From NCBI RefSeq assembly GCF_000687455.2, contig NZ_JGVW01000057.1, positions 1-64,000 of the forward strand: 64,000 nucleotides of DNA. Direction: 5' to 3'. The notes beneath the pieces were generated by a model that was given only the letters and a program-made list of their open reading frames with translations, did no database searches and was not told the DNA's origin. Source of the stretch: Burkholderia sp. lig30 (GTDB lineage Bacteria; Pseudomonadota; Gammaproteobacteria; Burkholderiales; Burkholderiaceae). Of this stretch, positions 55,698 through 64,000 are shown piece by piece (position 1 is the stretch's first letter; each line of letters begins with the position of its first letter). A program made the translations under genes and the position numbers.

Positions 55698-57485
55698 GTG
55701 AACGTATCGATTTCCGAGTGCATCAAAGGACAGCTCCTGCGACCGGTGTTCCAGCCCATTGGAGCGCTCGCTTCAGGTGACGTCGTCGCATTCGAGGCGC
55801 TGATCCGCGGTCCCGCCCAATCGCCGCTGGAGAGTCCTGCGGCATTGTTCGGCCTGGCCGAGCTGGAAGGCAGCAGGGTTCGCCTGGAACGGTTTGCCGC
55901 GCACGTGTCGCTGACGGCGTTCAGCCAGGCCGGCGTGCCGGGAAAGCTGTTCGTGAACTTGAGCGCCGACGCGATTCGCGAAATCGCTGCCGGCCGGGAC
56001 GAAATGCTGGGCTGTCTGCACGCGCTGCAACTCGACCCGGAGCGCATCGTCATCGAGCTCACGGAGCAGGCCGACGCGGGCGACCTCAGCACGCTCGTAT
56101 CGGCGGTCAGCTTCCTGCGGGAGTCCGGGATGCAGCTGGCGCTCGACGACTACGGCTCGGGAAACGCGAACCTGAGCCTGTGGATCGGCCTGATGCCGGA
56201 CTACGTGAAGATCGACCGATCGATCATCAATGGCGCGGGAAAGTCGCCGTTTCGTTTCGAGGTGCTGCGCTACTTGGGTCAGCTCGCGGAATCCAGCGGC
56301 GCGCAACTGGTCGCGGAGGGCCTCGAAAACATCGAGGACCTGATGGTGTGCCGCGATCTGGGGATCGACTACGGGCAGGGATTCCTGCTCGGAAAACCGC
56401 ATCGCGTGCTGGCCGGGCGCCTCGAGGAAACCGCGCTCGCCGCGATCCACGACAAGGCGATCACGGTGTTTCCCGACGCCGCGCAAGGGGCGCCGCGTGC
56501 CTTTTCGGCCAGCAAGCTCGTCGTGCACGCGCCGACGCTGCCGGCCGCCGCGACCAGCAACGATGCGCTCGAGGTGCTGACGCAATGCCCGGACCTGCAC
56601 GCTGTTGCGATTGTCGATGCCGGAACGCCGGTCGGATTGCTCAATCGCCGCACCTTCCTGAATGCGTACGCGCGCCCGTTTCACAGGGAGATCTTCGGCA
56701 GGAAGCGCTGCATGATGTTCGCCAACATGACGCCCGTGCTCATCGAGAAAAGCGCGACGATGGACGAGCTGGCCGAGCTGTTGACCAACGACGACCAGCG
56801 TTATCTGGCGGAAGGCGTGGTCGTCGTCGAAAACGGCCAGTATGTCGGCCTGGCGACCGGGGAGGCGCTGGTGCGGACCGTGACGGAGGTCCGCATCGAG
56901 GCGGCGCGCTATGCGAACCCGCTGACGTCGCTGCCCGGCAACATTCCGATCGACATGCACATCAAGCGCCTGGTCGAGCGCGCCGCGCCGTTTCACGCAT
57001 GCTATTGCGACCTGAACCACTTCAAGCCGTTCAACGACCAGTACGGGTACTGGAAGGGCGATGAAATGCTGAAGTTCGCCGCAACCGTGCTCAGGGACGC
57101 GTGCGACCCGCGCAGGGATTTCCTCGGCCACGTCGGCGGCGACGACTTCCTCGTTTTCTACCAGAGCGAGGACTGGGAGCCGCGGATTCGCGCGGCGATG
57201 CAGCGCTTCAACGACGGCGCGCGGCAGCTTTATACGCCCGGCGACATCGAAGCGGGCGGCATTCATGCCGAAGACCGTCACGGCAATCTGCGCTTCTATT
57301 CGTTCGTCACGATAGCCGTCGGCGTCGTGTCGGTCGCCCCCGGTCTCGACGTCGACGGCGATGCCATCGCCTCGCTTGCCGCGACGGCCAAGCGCGAGGC
57401 CAAGAAATCGGCGGACAGTTTCCATATCACCGGTTACGCGGGTGCCCCGGTCTGCTGCGTGACGCCGATCAGCGGTTGCAACTGA
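55698..57485 (+). CDS. EAL-CBS-GGDEF cyclic-di-GMP signalling protein
   Basis: The start is uncertain: GTG 55698 gives 595 residues, with the EAL domain beginning right after; an in-frame GTG 55605 adds 31 unlikely residues. The EAL domain (about 10-240) keeps FEALIRG, NLSADAI, ELTEQ, LDDYGSGNAN, KIDRSI and VAEGLEN, so phosphodiesterase activity is plausible. A CBS pair follows (about 285-410). The GGDEF-like domain (about 425-580) reads GGDDF with CDLNHFKPFNDQYGY, so cyclase activity is uncertain. No membrane segment is seen; it is cytoplasmic. CBS domains suggest adenine nucleotide sensing. Confidence 0.87.
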   Translation: MNVSISECIKGQLLRPVFQPIGALASGDVVAFEALIRGPAQSPLESPAALFGLAELEGSRVRLERFAAHVSLTAFSQAGVPGKLFVNLSADAIREIAAGRDEMLGCLHALQLDPERIVIELTEQADAGDLSTLVSAVSFLRESGMQLALDDYGSGNANLSLWIGLMPDYVKIDRSIINGAGKSPFRFEVLRYLGQLAESSGAQLVAEGLENIEDLMVCRDLGIDYGQGFLLGKPHRVLAGRLEETALAAIHDKAITVFPDAAQGAPRAFSASKLVVHAPTLPAAATSNDALEVLTQCPDLHAVAIVDAGTPVGLLNRRTFLNAYARPFHREIFGRKRCMMFANMTPVLIEKSATMDELAELLTNDDQRYLAEGVVVVENGQYVGLATGEALVRTVTEVRIEAARYANPLTSLPGNIPIDMHIKRLVERAAPFHACYCDLNHFKPFNDQYGYWKGDEMLKFAATVLRDACDPRRDFLGHVGGDDFLVFYQSEDWEPRIRAAMQRFNDGARQLYTPGDIEAGGIHAEDRHGNLRFYSFVTIAVGVVSVAPGLDVDGDAIASLAATAKREAKKSADSFHITGYAGAPVCCVTPISGCN

Positions 57486-57836
57486 AGACGCACGCCGGTC
57501 CGCAAACGTATCGAAAGCCGTTCAAGCCCGCCACGCCCGCGCGCTCGTGTGGGGGCGGATCACGCCGCTCGCGCAAGCCAACGTCCGCGCGTCAGCCCGA
57601 CGATGAACGCGCGTGAAAACTGTCGTACATTTCAGCTTTCCGCCGCGCGGCCAGGCGTGACCCGCACGCCCGGCCGGTGGAGCCGCGAACGTGCGATGTG
57701 CGCCGTCGCGGATACACACCGTCGTCGTCCCCCTTCAGGATTGCGCGTTCCTTTCACAACGCGCGGCAGGCAGGGACGACGAGCGGAACGCGGCATTCGG
57801 GTCACGAGACAACGTTGCCGGCAGAGGGCCACCGGA
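57486..57836. other. Intergenic gap, nothing recognised
   Basis: About 350 GC-rich bases between the c-di-GMP gene and the nuclease gene. I see no convincing terminator, gene or repeat. The frame of the nuclease is open through most of it but without similarity to the family. The nuclease-ATPase promoter should be within its last part; CCGGAATGA is the start context. Confidence 0.4.
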
Positions 57837-58952
57837 ATGAAATTACTGCATACAGCAGACTGGCAGATTGGAACGCAGTTCGGACAATTCACCCCGGAGG
57901 AGGCCGCGCATCTGACGGAGGCGCGCTTCGAAACGGTGCGGCGCATCGCGGGCATCGCGACGGAGCGGGGCGCGGACGCGGTGCTGGTCGCCGGCGATGT
58001 GTTCGACCAGCAAACCGTGTCCGACACGGTGATCCGCAAGCTTTTCGCGGCGCTCGCGGGCTTCGCGGGGCCGTGGTTCATGTTGCCCGGCAACCACGAC
58101 GCCGCGCTGGCGGAGAGCGTGTGGACGCGCGCGGCGCGTCTCGGGTGCGTGCCGTCGAACGTGCATCTGCTGCTCGAGCCGGGCGTCACGACGTTCGACG
58201 CGCTGAAGCTCTCGCTGCTCCACGCGCCGCTCACGCAGCGCAACACCTACGACGACACGACCGCGTTCTTCGACCGGATGGAGACGCCGGACGGCTACTT
58301 CCGCATCGGCATCGCGCACGGCAGCGTGACCGGCATCCTGCAGGAAGGCATCGACTCCGCGAACCCGATCGCAGCGACGCGAGCGGACACCGCGCGGCTT
58401 GATTACCTGGCGCTCGGCGACTGGCATGGCGTGTTCGAGGCCAACCCGCGCATCTGGTATTCGGGAACGCCGGAGCAGGACCGGTTTCGCGCGAACGAGC
58501 CCGGCTACGTGCTCGACGTGGATATTCCGGCGCCGCATGCGGCACCGGCGGTCAGCCGGGTGCGGGTCGGCAAGTATCGATGGCGATACTGGCAGGCCGA
58601 CATCGCGGTGCCGAGCGATGTCGAATCGCTCAGGCAGCAGCTTCGGGAACTGGGCGACGCGGATGTGCTGCGCATCGAAGTCGCCGGTACCGCGGCGCTC
58701 GCGGACGCCGAGGCCGTCAACGTGGCCGTGGAAGAGACACGCGCACGCGTGCGCGCGCTGCGGTCCTCCACGACGGGGCTGAAAGTGCAGCCGACCGAGG
58801 AAGACCTCGCGGCGCTCGGCGCGCGCAGCGGGTATCTGGCAAACGTGGTGGGCCGGCTGCGCGAACTGCAGGCCGATCCGGCGCGCTCGGCGGCTGCGTC
58901 GGAAGCGTTGCTGCTGCTGGCGGGCTTTCAACGTGACACGGGGGCAGCGTGA
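57837..58952 (+). CDS. Mre11/SbcD-like DNA exonuclease, calcineurin-type phosphoesterase
   Basis: The 371-residue protein starts MKLLHTADWQIG and carries the phosphoesterase motifs in order: motif I HTADWQ, motif II GDVFD (about 55), motif III GNHD (about 82), then AHGS (about 161) and GDWHG (about 198). In SbcD/Mre11 motif I is D-x-H; here the His is Gln, a change found in a subfamily annotated as DNA repair exonucleases. The C-terminal part (about 260-371) is helical and should bind the ATPase. Its stop overlaps the start of the ATPase gene (GTGA), a strictly coupled pair. Confidence 0.85.
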   Translation: MKLLHTADWQIGTQFGQFTPEEAAHLTEARFETVRRIAGIATERGADAVLVAGDVFDQQTVSDTVIRKLFAALAGFAGPWFMLPGNHDAALAESVWTRAARLGCVPSNVHLLLEPGVTTFDALKLSLLHAPLTQRNTYDDTTAFFDRMETPDGYFRIGIAHGSVTGILQEGIDSANPIAATRADTARLDYLALGDWHGVFEANPRIWYSGTPEQDRFRANEPGYVLDVDIPAPHAAPAVSRVRVGKYRWRYWQADIAVPSDVESLRQQLRELGDADVLRIEVAGTAALADAEAVNVAVEETRARVRALRSSTTGLKVQPTEEDLAALGARSGYLANVVGRLRELQADPARSAAASEALLLLAGFQRDTGAA

Positions 58953-61582
58953 TTCTCGAAAGCATTGCGATCCAGGATTTCCGGAAAATCGCGGACCGGC
59001 TCGTCATCGACGGGCTCGAGCCGGGGCTGAACCTGATCACCGGGCCGAACGAGACGGGCAAGAGCACGATCGCCGAGGCGATCCGGACGGTCTTTCTCGA
59101 GCGCTACAAGGTGTCCAGCCTGGGCGGCATCGTGCCGCGCGAGCGCCCGGACGGGCAGCCCACTGTCGAGGTGGCCTTCACGATCGGCGGCGTGCCGCAT
59201 CTGCTGAAGAAGCAGTTCGTCAGGAAAAGCCGGTGCGAGCTGCGGATCGGCCATCAGACGCTCACCGAAGACGAGGCCGAGCAAAAGCTCTCCGAGCTGC
59301 TGGGTTTCTCGCGCGCCGAGCGCGGCGCGAGCAAGCCGGAACATGCGGGCATTCCCGGTCTGCTGTGGGTCCGGCAGGGGCAGACCGGCGACGTCCGGGA
59401 TTCGGGCGAGCATGCGGCGAACTACGTCCGCGATGCGCTGGCGCAGCTTTCCGGCGGTGAAGTGTCCGGCGGCAACGACGTGCTGATCGACGCCGTCCAG
59501 CGCGAGCTATGGAAGCTGCTGACCGAACGGAAGCGAAGCCCCACCGGCGCGTTGGCCGATGCCGAAAGCCGGCTGTCGGCGCTGCAGCAACAGCAACGCG
59601 AACTCGATGCGCAAAAGCGCCAGTTCGACGACGACCTGACGCGGCTGACCGTCCTGCAGGCGGAGTTCGACGACGCGCAGCGAAAGAAGCCGTGGGAAGC
59701 CATGCAGCAGAAGGCGGACGAAGCCACGAAGCGGGCCGTCGCGTTCGCCGAGCTGGAACGACGCCACAAGGAGCTGGCGCAGCTGATCGAGCTGGCGCAT
59801 GCGGAGCACAAGGGCTTGCTGCAGCAGGAGCAGGCGGCCGTCGATCTCGATGTGTCGATCAGCAGCGATCGTCAGTCGCTGGCGGCGGCGCAGGCCGCCG
59901 TCGCCGACGCGATCGGCGGCCACCAGCTCGCGGCTGCGGCGGCGGCGAGCGCCCAGAAGGCCTGCGACGAGGCGGGCGCGGCTTTCGAGCTGGCCAATGC
60001 CGCGGTGATGGCCGCCGACCTCAAAGGGCAGGCGGCGCTGCATGGAAACGAGATCGCGCGTCTGGCGTCGGCCGTCGAAAAAGCCGAGGCCGCGAGCGCG
60101 GCCGTGCGCGCGCTTGCCGGCGAGGCCGCGCAGGTGGAAATCGACGCGGCGAAGCTGCAGCGCCTGCAGGCCGTTTCAGACCAGATCGTGCCGCTGCAGG
60201 CGCGCAAGGATGCCGCGCTCACGCGCATCGAATATCGGCTGACCGGCCCGATCACGATCGACGGCGCGACGGTCGACGGGCAGGGCGTCGTGCTGCTCGA
60301 CCGCGAGAAGACGATCAGCCTGCCCGGCCTGGGCGACCTGATCGTCGTACCGGGCGTCTCCGACGTGTCGGCGCTCATCGACGCGTTGCAGGCCCTTGAA
60401 GCCGAACGCGCGCGGCTGCTTCTCGAGATGGGCGTGCCGAGCGTGGCGGAGGCGGTGAGCCGCCGCGACCGGTGGAAGGCGCTGAGCGCCGAAAAGGCCG
60501 GCCAGGCCGGCATCCTCGCGCTGCACGCGCCCAACGGCATCGACGCGCTGCGGGACGAGCTTGCGCAGGCGCGCGGCCGCCTGGGCGCCGCCGAAGCGCG
60601 CCTTGCCGGGCTGCCCGACGTATCGGGCGCGCTGCCGGTGTCGGACGCGAAGAGCGCGTTCGACAACGCGCGCGTGCAGCTCGAAAGCGCGCGGGTCGCG
60701 CAGATGAGCGCGTCGGAGCGGAAGGCCCAGGCCGGTGCGCACGCGGACGGCATTCGTGCGCGGCTCGACATGAACGAGGCACGCGTCAGCGACCCTGAGT
60801 ATGTGCAGAGGCGCGAGGAGCGGCAGGCGAAGCTCGTCGAGAAGGACGCACACGTCAAGGCGCGCACGCGAGAGCTGGATACGTGCGCGCAGGCACTCGA
60901 GGCCGCGAGGCTGGACGATCCGGCGATGGAGGCGCAGCGCTTTGCCCGCTCCGCCGACATCGCGCGCGGCGAGCAGCTTGAGCGCCAGACGAAAATCACC
61001 CAGCTCAGGGCGCAGCTCGAGGCGGTCGGGGCATCGGGCATCGGCGAGCGCCTCGCGCAGGCGGCCGCGTCCATCGAGCAGACGGAAAGCCGCCATGCCG
61101 AGCTGCGTCTTCGCGCGGATGCGCTGGGCCTGCTGGAGTCGATTCTCGTCGAGGAGCGCGATTCCGCGGTCGCCAGCCTTCGCTCGCCGCTGACGAGCCG
61201 CATCGGCCATTACCTGAAGCGCGTGTTCCCGGCGGGCGAGATGGCGGTCGACGACGCGCTGACGCCGGTCGCGCTGCAGCGGGGCGACCGGCGAGAGACG
61301 CTGGAATCGCTCAGTTACGGCACGCAGGAGCAACTCGGGATTCTTTCCCGGCTGGCCTACGCGGACCTGCTGCAGGCCGCCGGCCGTCCGACGCTGCTGC
61401 TGTTCGACGATGCGGTGGTCCACACGGACGACATGCGGCGGGATGGCATCAAGCGTGCGCTGCTCGACGCGGCCACGCGGCACCAGATCCTGGTGTTCAC
61501 GTGTCACCCGGGGCTGTGGGATGACCTCGGCGTGAAGCAGCGCCATCTGCCCGACCTGATGGCCGCATCGCAACAGGCTTGA
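58949..61582 (+). CDS. Rad50/SbcC- or YhaN-like coiled-coil ATPase
   Basis: The 877-residue protein starts at a GTG that overlaps the stop of the nuclease gene. Walker A is GPNETGKST (about 32-40) and the Q-loop region is WVRQGQTGD (about 140). Long Ala/Gln/Glu coiled coils fill about 190-390 and 500-760, the ABC signature is LSYGTQEQLG (about 789), and Walker B is LLLFDDAVVHTDD (about 815). Between the coils there is no Cys-x-x-Cys zinc hook; instead a beta-rich, Gly-rich insert sits at about 430-475. Only four scattered Cys exist. Together with the nuclease it probably processes DNA ends; a role in defence against foreign DNA is possible but unproven. Confidence 0.85.
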   Translation: MILESIAIQDFRKIADRLVIDGLEPGLNLITGPNETGKSTIAEAIRTVFLERYKVSSLGGIVPRERPDGQPTVEVAFTIGGVPHLLKKQFVRKSRCELRIGHQTLTEDEAEQKLSELLGFSRAERGASKPEHAGIPGLLWVRQGQTGDVRDSGEHAANYVRDALAQLSGGEVSGGNDVLIDAVQRELWKLLTERKRSPTGALADAESRLSALQQQQRELDAQKRQFDDDLTRLTVLQAEFDDAQRKKPWEAMQQKADEATKRAVAFAELERRHKELAQLIELAHAEHKGLLQQEQAAVDLDVSISSDRQSLAAAQAAVADAIGGHQLAAAAAASAQKACDEAGAAFELANAAVMAADLKGQAALHGNEIARLASAVEKAEAASAAVRALAGEAAQVEIDAAKLQRLQAVSDQIVPLQARKDAALTRIEYRLTGPITIDGATVDGQGVVLLDREKTISLPGLGDLIVVPGVSDVSALIDALQALEAERARLLLEMGVPSVAEAVSRRDRWKALSAEKAGQAGILALHAPNGIDALRDELAQARGRLGAAEARLAGLPDVSGALPVSDAKSAFDNARVQLESARVAQMSASERKAQAGAHADGIRARLDMNEARVSDPEYVQRREERQAKLVEKDAHVKARTRELDTCAQALEAARLDDPAMEAQRFARSADIARGEQLERQTKITQLRAQLEAVGASGIGERLAQAAASIEQTESRHAELRLRADALGLLESILVEERDSAVASLRSPLTSRIGHYLKRVFPAGEMAVDDALTPVALQRGDRRETLESLSYGTQEQLGILSRLAYADLLQAAGRPTLLLFDDAVVHTDDMRRDGIKRALLDAATRHQILVFTCHPGLWDDLGVKQRHLPDLMAASQQA

Positions 61583-62499
61583 CGACGCCGGCATCCGGAA
61601 GGCGGCCGGCAGCGCCGAGCCGCCCGGATGCCGGGGCCGCCCGTCACGCGACGGGTATCGCGCATCCCCGACACACTGTCCCCGACCCCGCGTTTCATTC
61701 CTGAAACATTCGCGGCGGCGAACCATTGCAGATCCGACTCGTCATCCGCCGATGGCCCGCCTGGCGTGCCTTTCCGGGCGATGGTGCGTTCCTTGCATGT
61801 ATCTGATCGCCGCCAGCCAGAACATCGGCGCAGACTTCTCGACGAGCGATGGCCGGCAGCCGAACAGCACTTCAATCGGGGATAAGACAATGAAAAACGA
61901 TCGAGCCGCAACGCGCCATGTTGCAACGATGAATCGCCGAAGGCCGCGAGAGCCGGCGCCAGCCATGCATGAGGTGACTTGATCACGCTCTGCACCGAAA
62001 CCCGTCCCGCGTTCAACGTTCACTCCGTCTTCCTGCCGTCGACTGCCCGCCGCGATCGTGACCGGTGGGGCGAGCATGCGTTGCCGTCGAATGGACAACG
62101 ATAGCCGTGAGTGCCGAACCCTGGACGGCCACGAAGACAATGTGATACGTCGTCCTGATTAACTGGATGTGATTCGTCAGTCCGCCGTGCGCGACCGACA
62201 GGTTCGCTCACGGCACGGCTGACTCGAGCGGGCGTGAACCTGCCGACGGTTTCAAATCCGAAACCGAACGTATTTGCCGAAGGGATGCGTCGATGTGCCG
62301 CATCGGCAAAGGGCAGGCAGGGCGCACCAGGCCGCGCGCTGCGCGTGGCGGCCGCACGCGAATGGAGGCAGGCAGATGATGGGCATGACATAAAGCGATT
62401 GGCGTCGGCCGGGGATCGTCCGCCGGGCATGGCCCGTGTCGTGAACGTCGCAACGCCACCCTATCAGTTGGTCCACAACCCCGATGGATCAATTGTTCA
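61583..62499. other. Gene-poor stretch of about 900 bases
   Basis: No gene is well supported. A 30-codon frame at 61890-61982 (MKNDRAATRHVATMNRRRPR) has a GGGGA site seven bases upstream and could be a short peptide, at low confidence. Other frames have no ribosome site and odd composition. The stretch ends with an orphan + strand terminator, which suggests that at least one transcript crosses it. Confidence 0.4.
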
Positions 62500-62501
62500 A
62501 G

Positions 62502-62536
62502 CGCCCGTCGCCCTTGGCAGATGGGCGTCTTTTTTT
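62502..62536 (+). terminator. Orphan Rho-independent terminator
   Basis: CGCCCGTC and GATGGGCG pair (one G-T) around a 10-base loop and are followed by a T-rich run (TCTTTTTTTG). The T-run lies on the + strand, so it ends a rightward transcript, yet the nearest + gene stops 920 bases upstream. The convergent MarR gene lies just beyond. Confidence 0.8.
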
Positions 62537-62564
62537 GTGTTTGCCGCGGATCGGGCGCGCAGCG

Positions 62565-63098
62565 CTACGCCGCCCGCAGGTTGCGCACGCACGCATGCAG
62601 CAGCGTGCGCAGCGTATCGGCGACATCCGCGTCCAGTTCGTCGAGCATCGCATGCTCGACCCGGTCGGCGGCTTCGTTGCATCGTTCGAGCAGCGCGGTG
62701 CCGGCGTCCGTCAGCTGCAGCAGCACGATCCTGCGATTGGTCGGATCGGCTTCGCGCATCACCCAGCCGTTCGCTTCCATCGTCTTCACCACTTCATTGG
62801 CGGACTGCGGCGTGATGAACGAGCGCTCGGCCAGCTGGGCATTCGACGAGCGCCCGCGCGCGCCCAGCACCGACAGCGCGGTGAATTGCGGAAGCGTCAG
62901 CCCGTGTTCGACCAGCGCTTCCGTCAGCCGTTTCGACACGATCCGGTCGAGCTGTCCGATGAGATAGGTCAGCCGCAGACGCGGCGCGGCATGGGCCGCG
63001 CGTGCATCGGACGACGCGGATAGGGAGGCGGACGCGCGGACCGGGGATTTCGAGGTCATCAGTCGGGACATGATTGGTGTTTGTACTGACACGATCAT
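62565..63098 (-). CDS. MarR-family repressor, probably of the hydroxycinnamate genes
   Basis: The 177-residue protein has a MarR winged helix: LIGQLDRIVSKRLTEALVEH, LTLPQFTALSVLGARG, the recognition region AERSFITPQSANEVVKTME and the wing READPTNRRIVLLQLT. Start is unclear: ATG 63098 or ATG 63071 (MSRLMTSK), neither with a clear ribosome site. It is divergent from the hydroxycinnamoyl-CoA hydratase-lyase gene across 79 bases, the same arrangement as HcaR/FerR-type repressors, which release DNA on binding hydroxycinnamoyl-CoA. Confidence 0.86.
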   Translation of the reverse strand: MIVSVQTPIMSRLMTSKSPVRASASLSASSDARAAHAAPRLRLTYLIGQLDRIVSKRLTEALVEHGLTLPQFTALSVLGARGRSSNAQLAERSFITPQSANEVVKTMEANGWVMREADPTNRRIVLLQLTDAGTALLERCNEAADRVEHAMLDELDADVADTLRTLLHACVRNLRAA

Positions 63099-63113
63099 AT
63101 TCTAGTTTACTTA

Positions 63114-63141
63114 TCAGGTAGCCTGACATTAAATTGATGTC
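63114..63141. promoter_or_regulatory. Candidate MarR operators in the divergent gap
   Basis: Two overlapping inverted repeats lie midway between the genes: TCAGGTAGCCTGA (63114-63126) and GACATTAAATTGATGTC (63125-63141). Either has the dyad form that MarR dimers bind, and both would cover the promoter of the + strand gene. Confidence 0.55.
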
Positions 63142-63177
63142 GTGCCGCGGCTGCGGCAATGTCTACGGAGAGTGAGC

Positions 63178-64000
63178 ATGAGTTACGAAGGTCGCTGGAA
63201 AACGGTCAAGGTTGCGGTGGAGGGCGGTATCGCCTGGGTGACGCTCAATCGCCCGGAGAAGCGCAACGCGATGAGCCCGACGCTCAACAAGGAAATGATC
63301 GATGTGCTCGAAACCATCGAGCTCGATCCTGAAGCACAGGTGCTCGTGCTGACCGGCGAAGGCTCTGCGTGGACTGCCGGCATGGATCTGAAGGAGTACT
63401 TCCGTGAAGTCGACGCAGGTCCGGATGTGCTGCAGGAGCGCATTCGTCGCGACGCGAGCCGCTGGCAATGGCAGTTGCTGCGCATGTATTCGAAGCCGAC
63501 CATCGCGATGGTCAATGGCTGGTGCTTCGGTGGCGGGTTCTCGCCGCTCGTCGCGTGCGATCTCGCGATCGCGGCCGACGAAGCCGTGTTCGGCCTGTCG
63601 GAAATCAACTGGGGCATTCCGCCGGGCAACCTGGTGAGCAAGGCGATGGCGGATACGGTCGGCCATCGCGAGGCGCTTTACTACATCATGACGGGCGACA
63701 CGTTCACGGGCCAGCAGGCTGCGAAGATGGGCCTCGTCAACAAGAGCGTGCCGCTCGCGCAACTGCGCGAGGAGACGATCGCGCTCTGCGCGAAGCTGCT
63801 CGACAAGAACCCGGTCGTGCTGCGCAACGCGAAGCACGGTTTCAAGCGTTCGCGGGAACTCACGTGGGAGCAGAACGAAGACTACCTCTACGCGAAGCTT
63901 GACCAGGCCAACCATCGCGACAAGGAAGGCGGCCGCGAACAGGGCCTCAAGCAGTTCCTTGACGACAAGAGCATCAAGCCGGGCCTGCAGGCCTACAAGC
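63178..64000 (+). CDS. ech: Feruloyl/p-hydroxycinnamoyl-CoA hydratase-lyase (partial)
   Basis: The gene starts at ATG 63178 behind GGAGAGTGAGC and runs off the window end, with 274 codons seen; family members have about 276, so almost all is present. It is a crotonase-fold protein (VTLNRPEKRNAMSPTLNKEM, AGMDLKEYFRE, NGWCFGGGFSPLVACDLAIA). The family Glu lies in FGLSEINWGIPPG (about 143), and the Trp/Tyr-rich middle is typical of HCHL rather than generic enoyl-CoA hydratases. It turns feruloyl-CoA into vanillin and acetyl-CoA. Vanillin dehydrogenase and a CoA ligase are expected downstream. Confidence 0.92.
   Translation, partial: MSYEGRWKTVKVAVEGGIAWVTLNRPEKRNAMSPTLNKEMIDVLETIELDPEAQVLVLTGEGSAWTAGMDLKEYFREVDAGPDVLQERIRRDASRWQWQLLRMYSKPTIAMVNGWCFGGGFSPLVACDLAIAADEAVFGLSEINWGIPPGNLVSKAMADTVGHREALYYIMTGDTFTGQQAAKMGLVNKSVPLAQLREETIALCAKLLDKNPVVLRNAKHGFKRSRELTWEQNEDYLYAKLDQANHRDKEGGREQGLKQFLDDKSIKPGLQAYK

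Noticed and set aside
62234-62815. 193-codon + strand frame across the orphan terminator
   Set aside because: It reads through the terminator and antisense to the MarR gene; it lacks a ribosome site and known domains.

Overview
This GC-rich, densely coded window looks like a piece of a Burkholderia chromosome, most likely the larger replicon of a Burkholderia cepacia complex-type species. The clues are the gene order rpsU-yqeY-dnaG-rpoD, xseB-ispA-dxs, a beta-proteobacterial RpoD with a long alanine-rich N-terminus, an OmpA-fused TssL, and the overall codon use. Species-level assignment is inference.

Layout. (1) 1-8.3 kb: the end of a type VI secretion (T6SS) operon on the + strand: an unidentified gene end, a DUF4123 adaptor, a PAAR tip protein, TssL-OmpA, TssM, then a second TssL-OmpA paralogue. 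(2) 8.4-13.7 kb: housekeeping genes: a LOG-family nucleotide hydrolase whose start codon lies 1 bp from that of polA, then a type II NADH dehydrogenase. (3) 13.7-18.3 kb: a BvgS/EvgS-like phosphorelay with a NarL-type regulator, a hybrid sensor kinase with a periplasmic solute-binding domain, and a free-standing REC-HPt protein that closely resembles the end of that kinase. (4) 18.4-28 kb: a dienelactone hydrolase remnant, a sulfurtransferase, a Rieske oxygenase, xseB-ispA-dxs (isoprenoid supply), folE2, tsaD and a BaiN/YhiN-like flavoprotein. (5) 27.7-33.1 kb: the macromolecular synthesis cluster rpsU-yqeY-dnaG-rpoD. (6) 33.2-33.5 kb: a tRNA-Ile(CAU) gene split in its anticodon loop by a group I intron of about 248 nt. 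(7) 33.5-34.9 kb: a short lower-GC stretch with a small lipoprotein and a hypothetical protein.

(8) 34.9-51.7 kb: a complete phenol meta-cleavage cluster. A MopR/DmpR-type sigma-54 activator and a GntR regulator are divergent from a -24/-12 promoter with upstream activator sites. This promoter drives the six-component phenol hydroxylase (dmpKLMNOP-like), the catechol 2,3-dioxygenase with its reactivating ferredoxin, a GlcG/HbpS protein, both branches of the lower pathway (dmpC, E, F, G, H, I, D-like) and an outer-membrane MetA-pathway protein. Three exact-period 49-bp palindromic tandem repeats sit inside the operon between the large oxygenase subunit and the next subunit. The cluster would convert phenols to pyruvate and acetyl-CoA.

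(9) 51.9-64 kb: ilvD, a TacAT-type DUF1778-GNAT toxin-antitoxin pair with a promoter embedded in two direct repeats, an EAL-CBS-GGDEF c-di-GMP protein behind an AT-rich leader, an Mre11/Rad50-like nuclease-ATPase pair without a zinc hook, a gene-poor stretch ending in an orphan terminator, and a MarR regulator divergent from a hydroxycinnamoyl-CoA hydratase-lyase that runs to the window edge.

No insertion sequence, prophage or CRISPR array was recognised. The most distinctive items are the intron-split tRNA, the in-operon repeat array, the detached REC-HPt module, the doubled TssL and the hook-less nuclease-ATPase pair.
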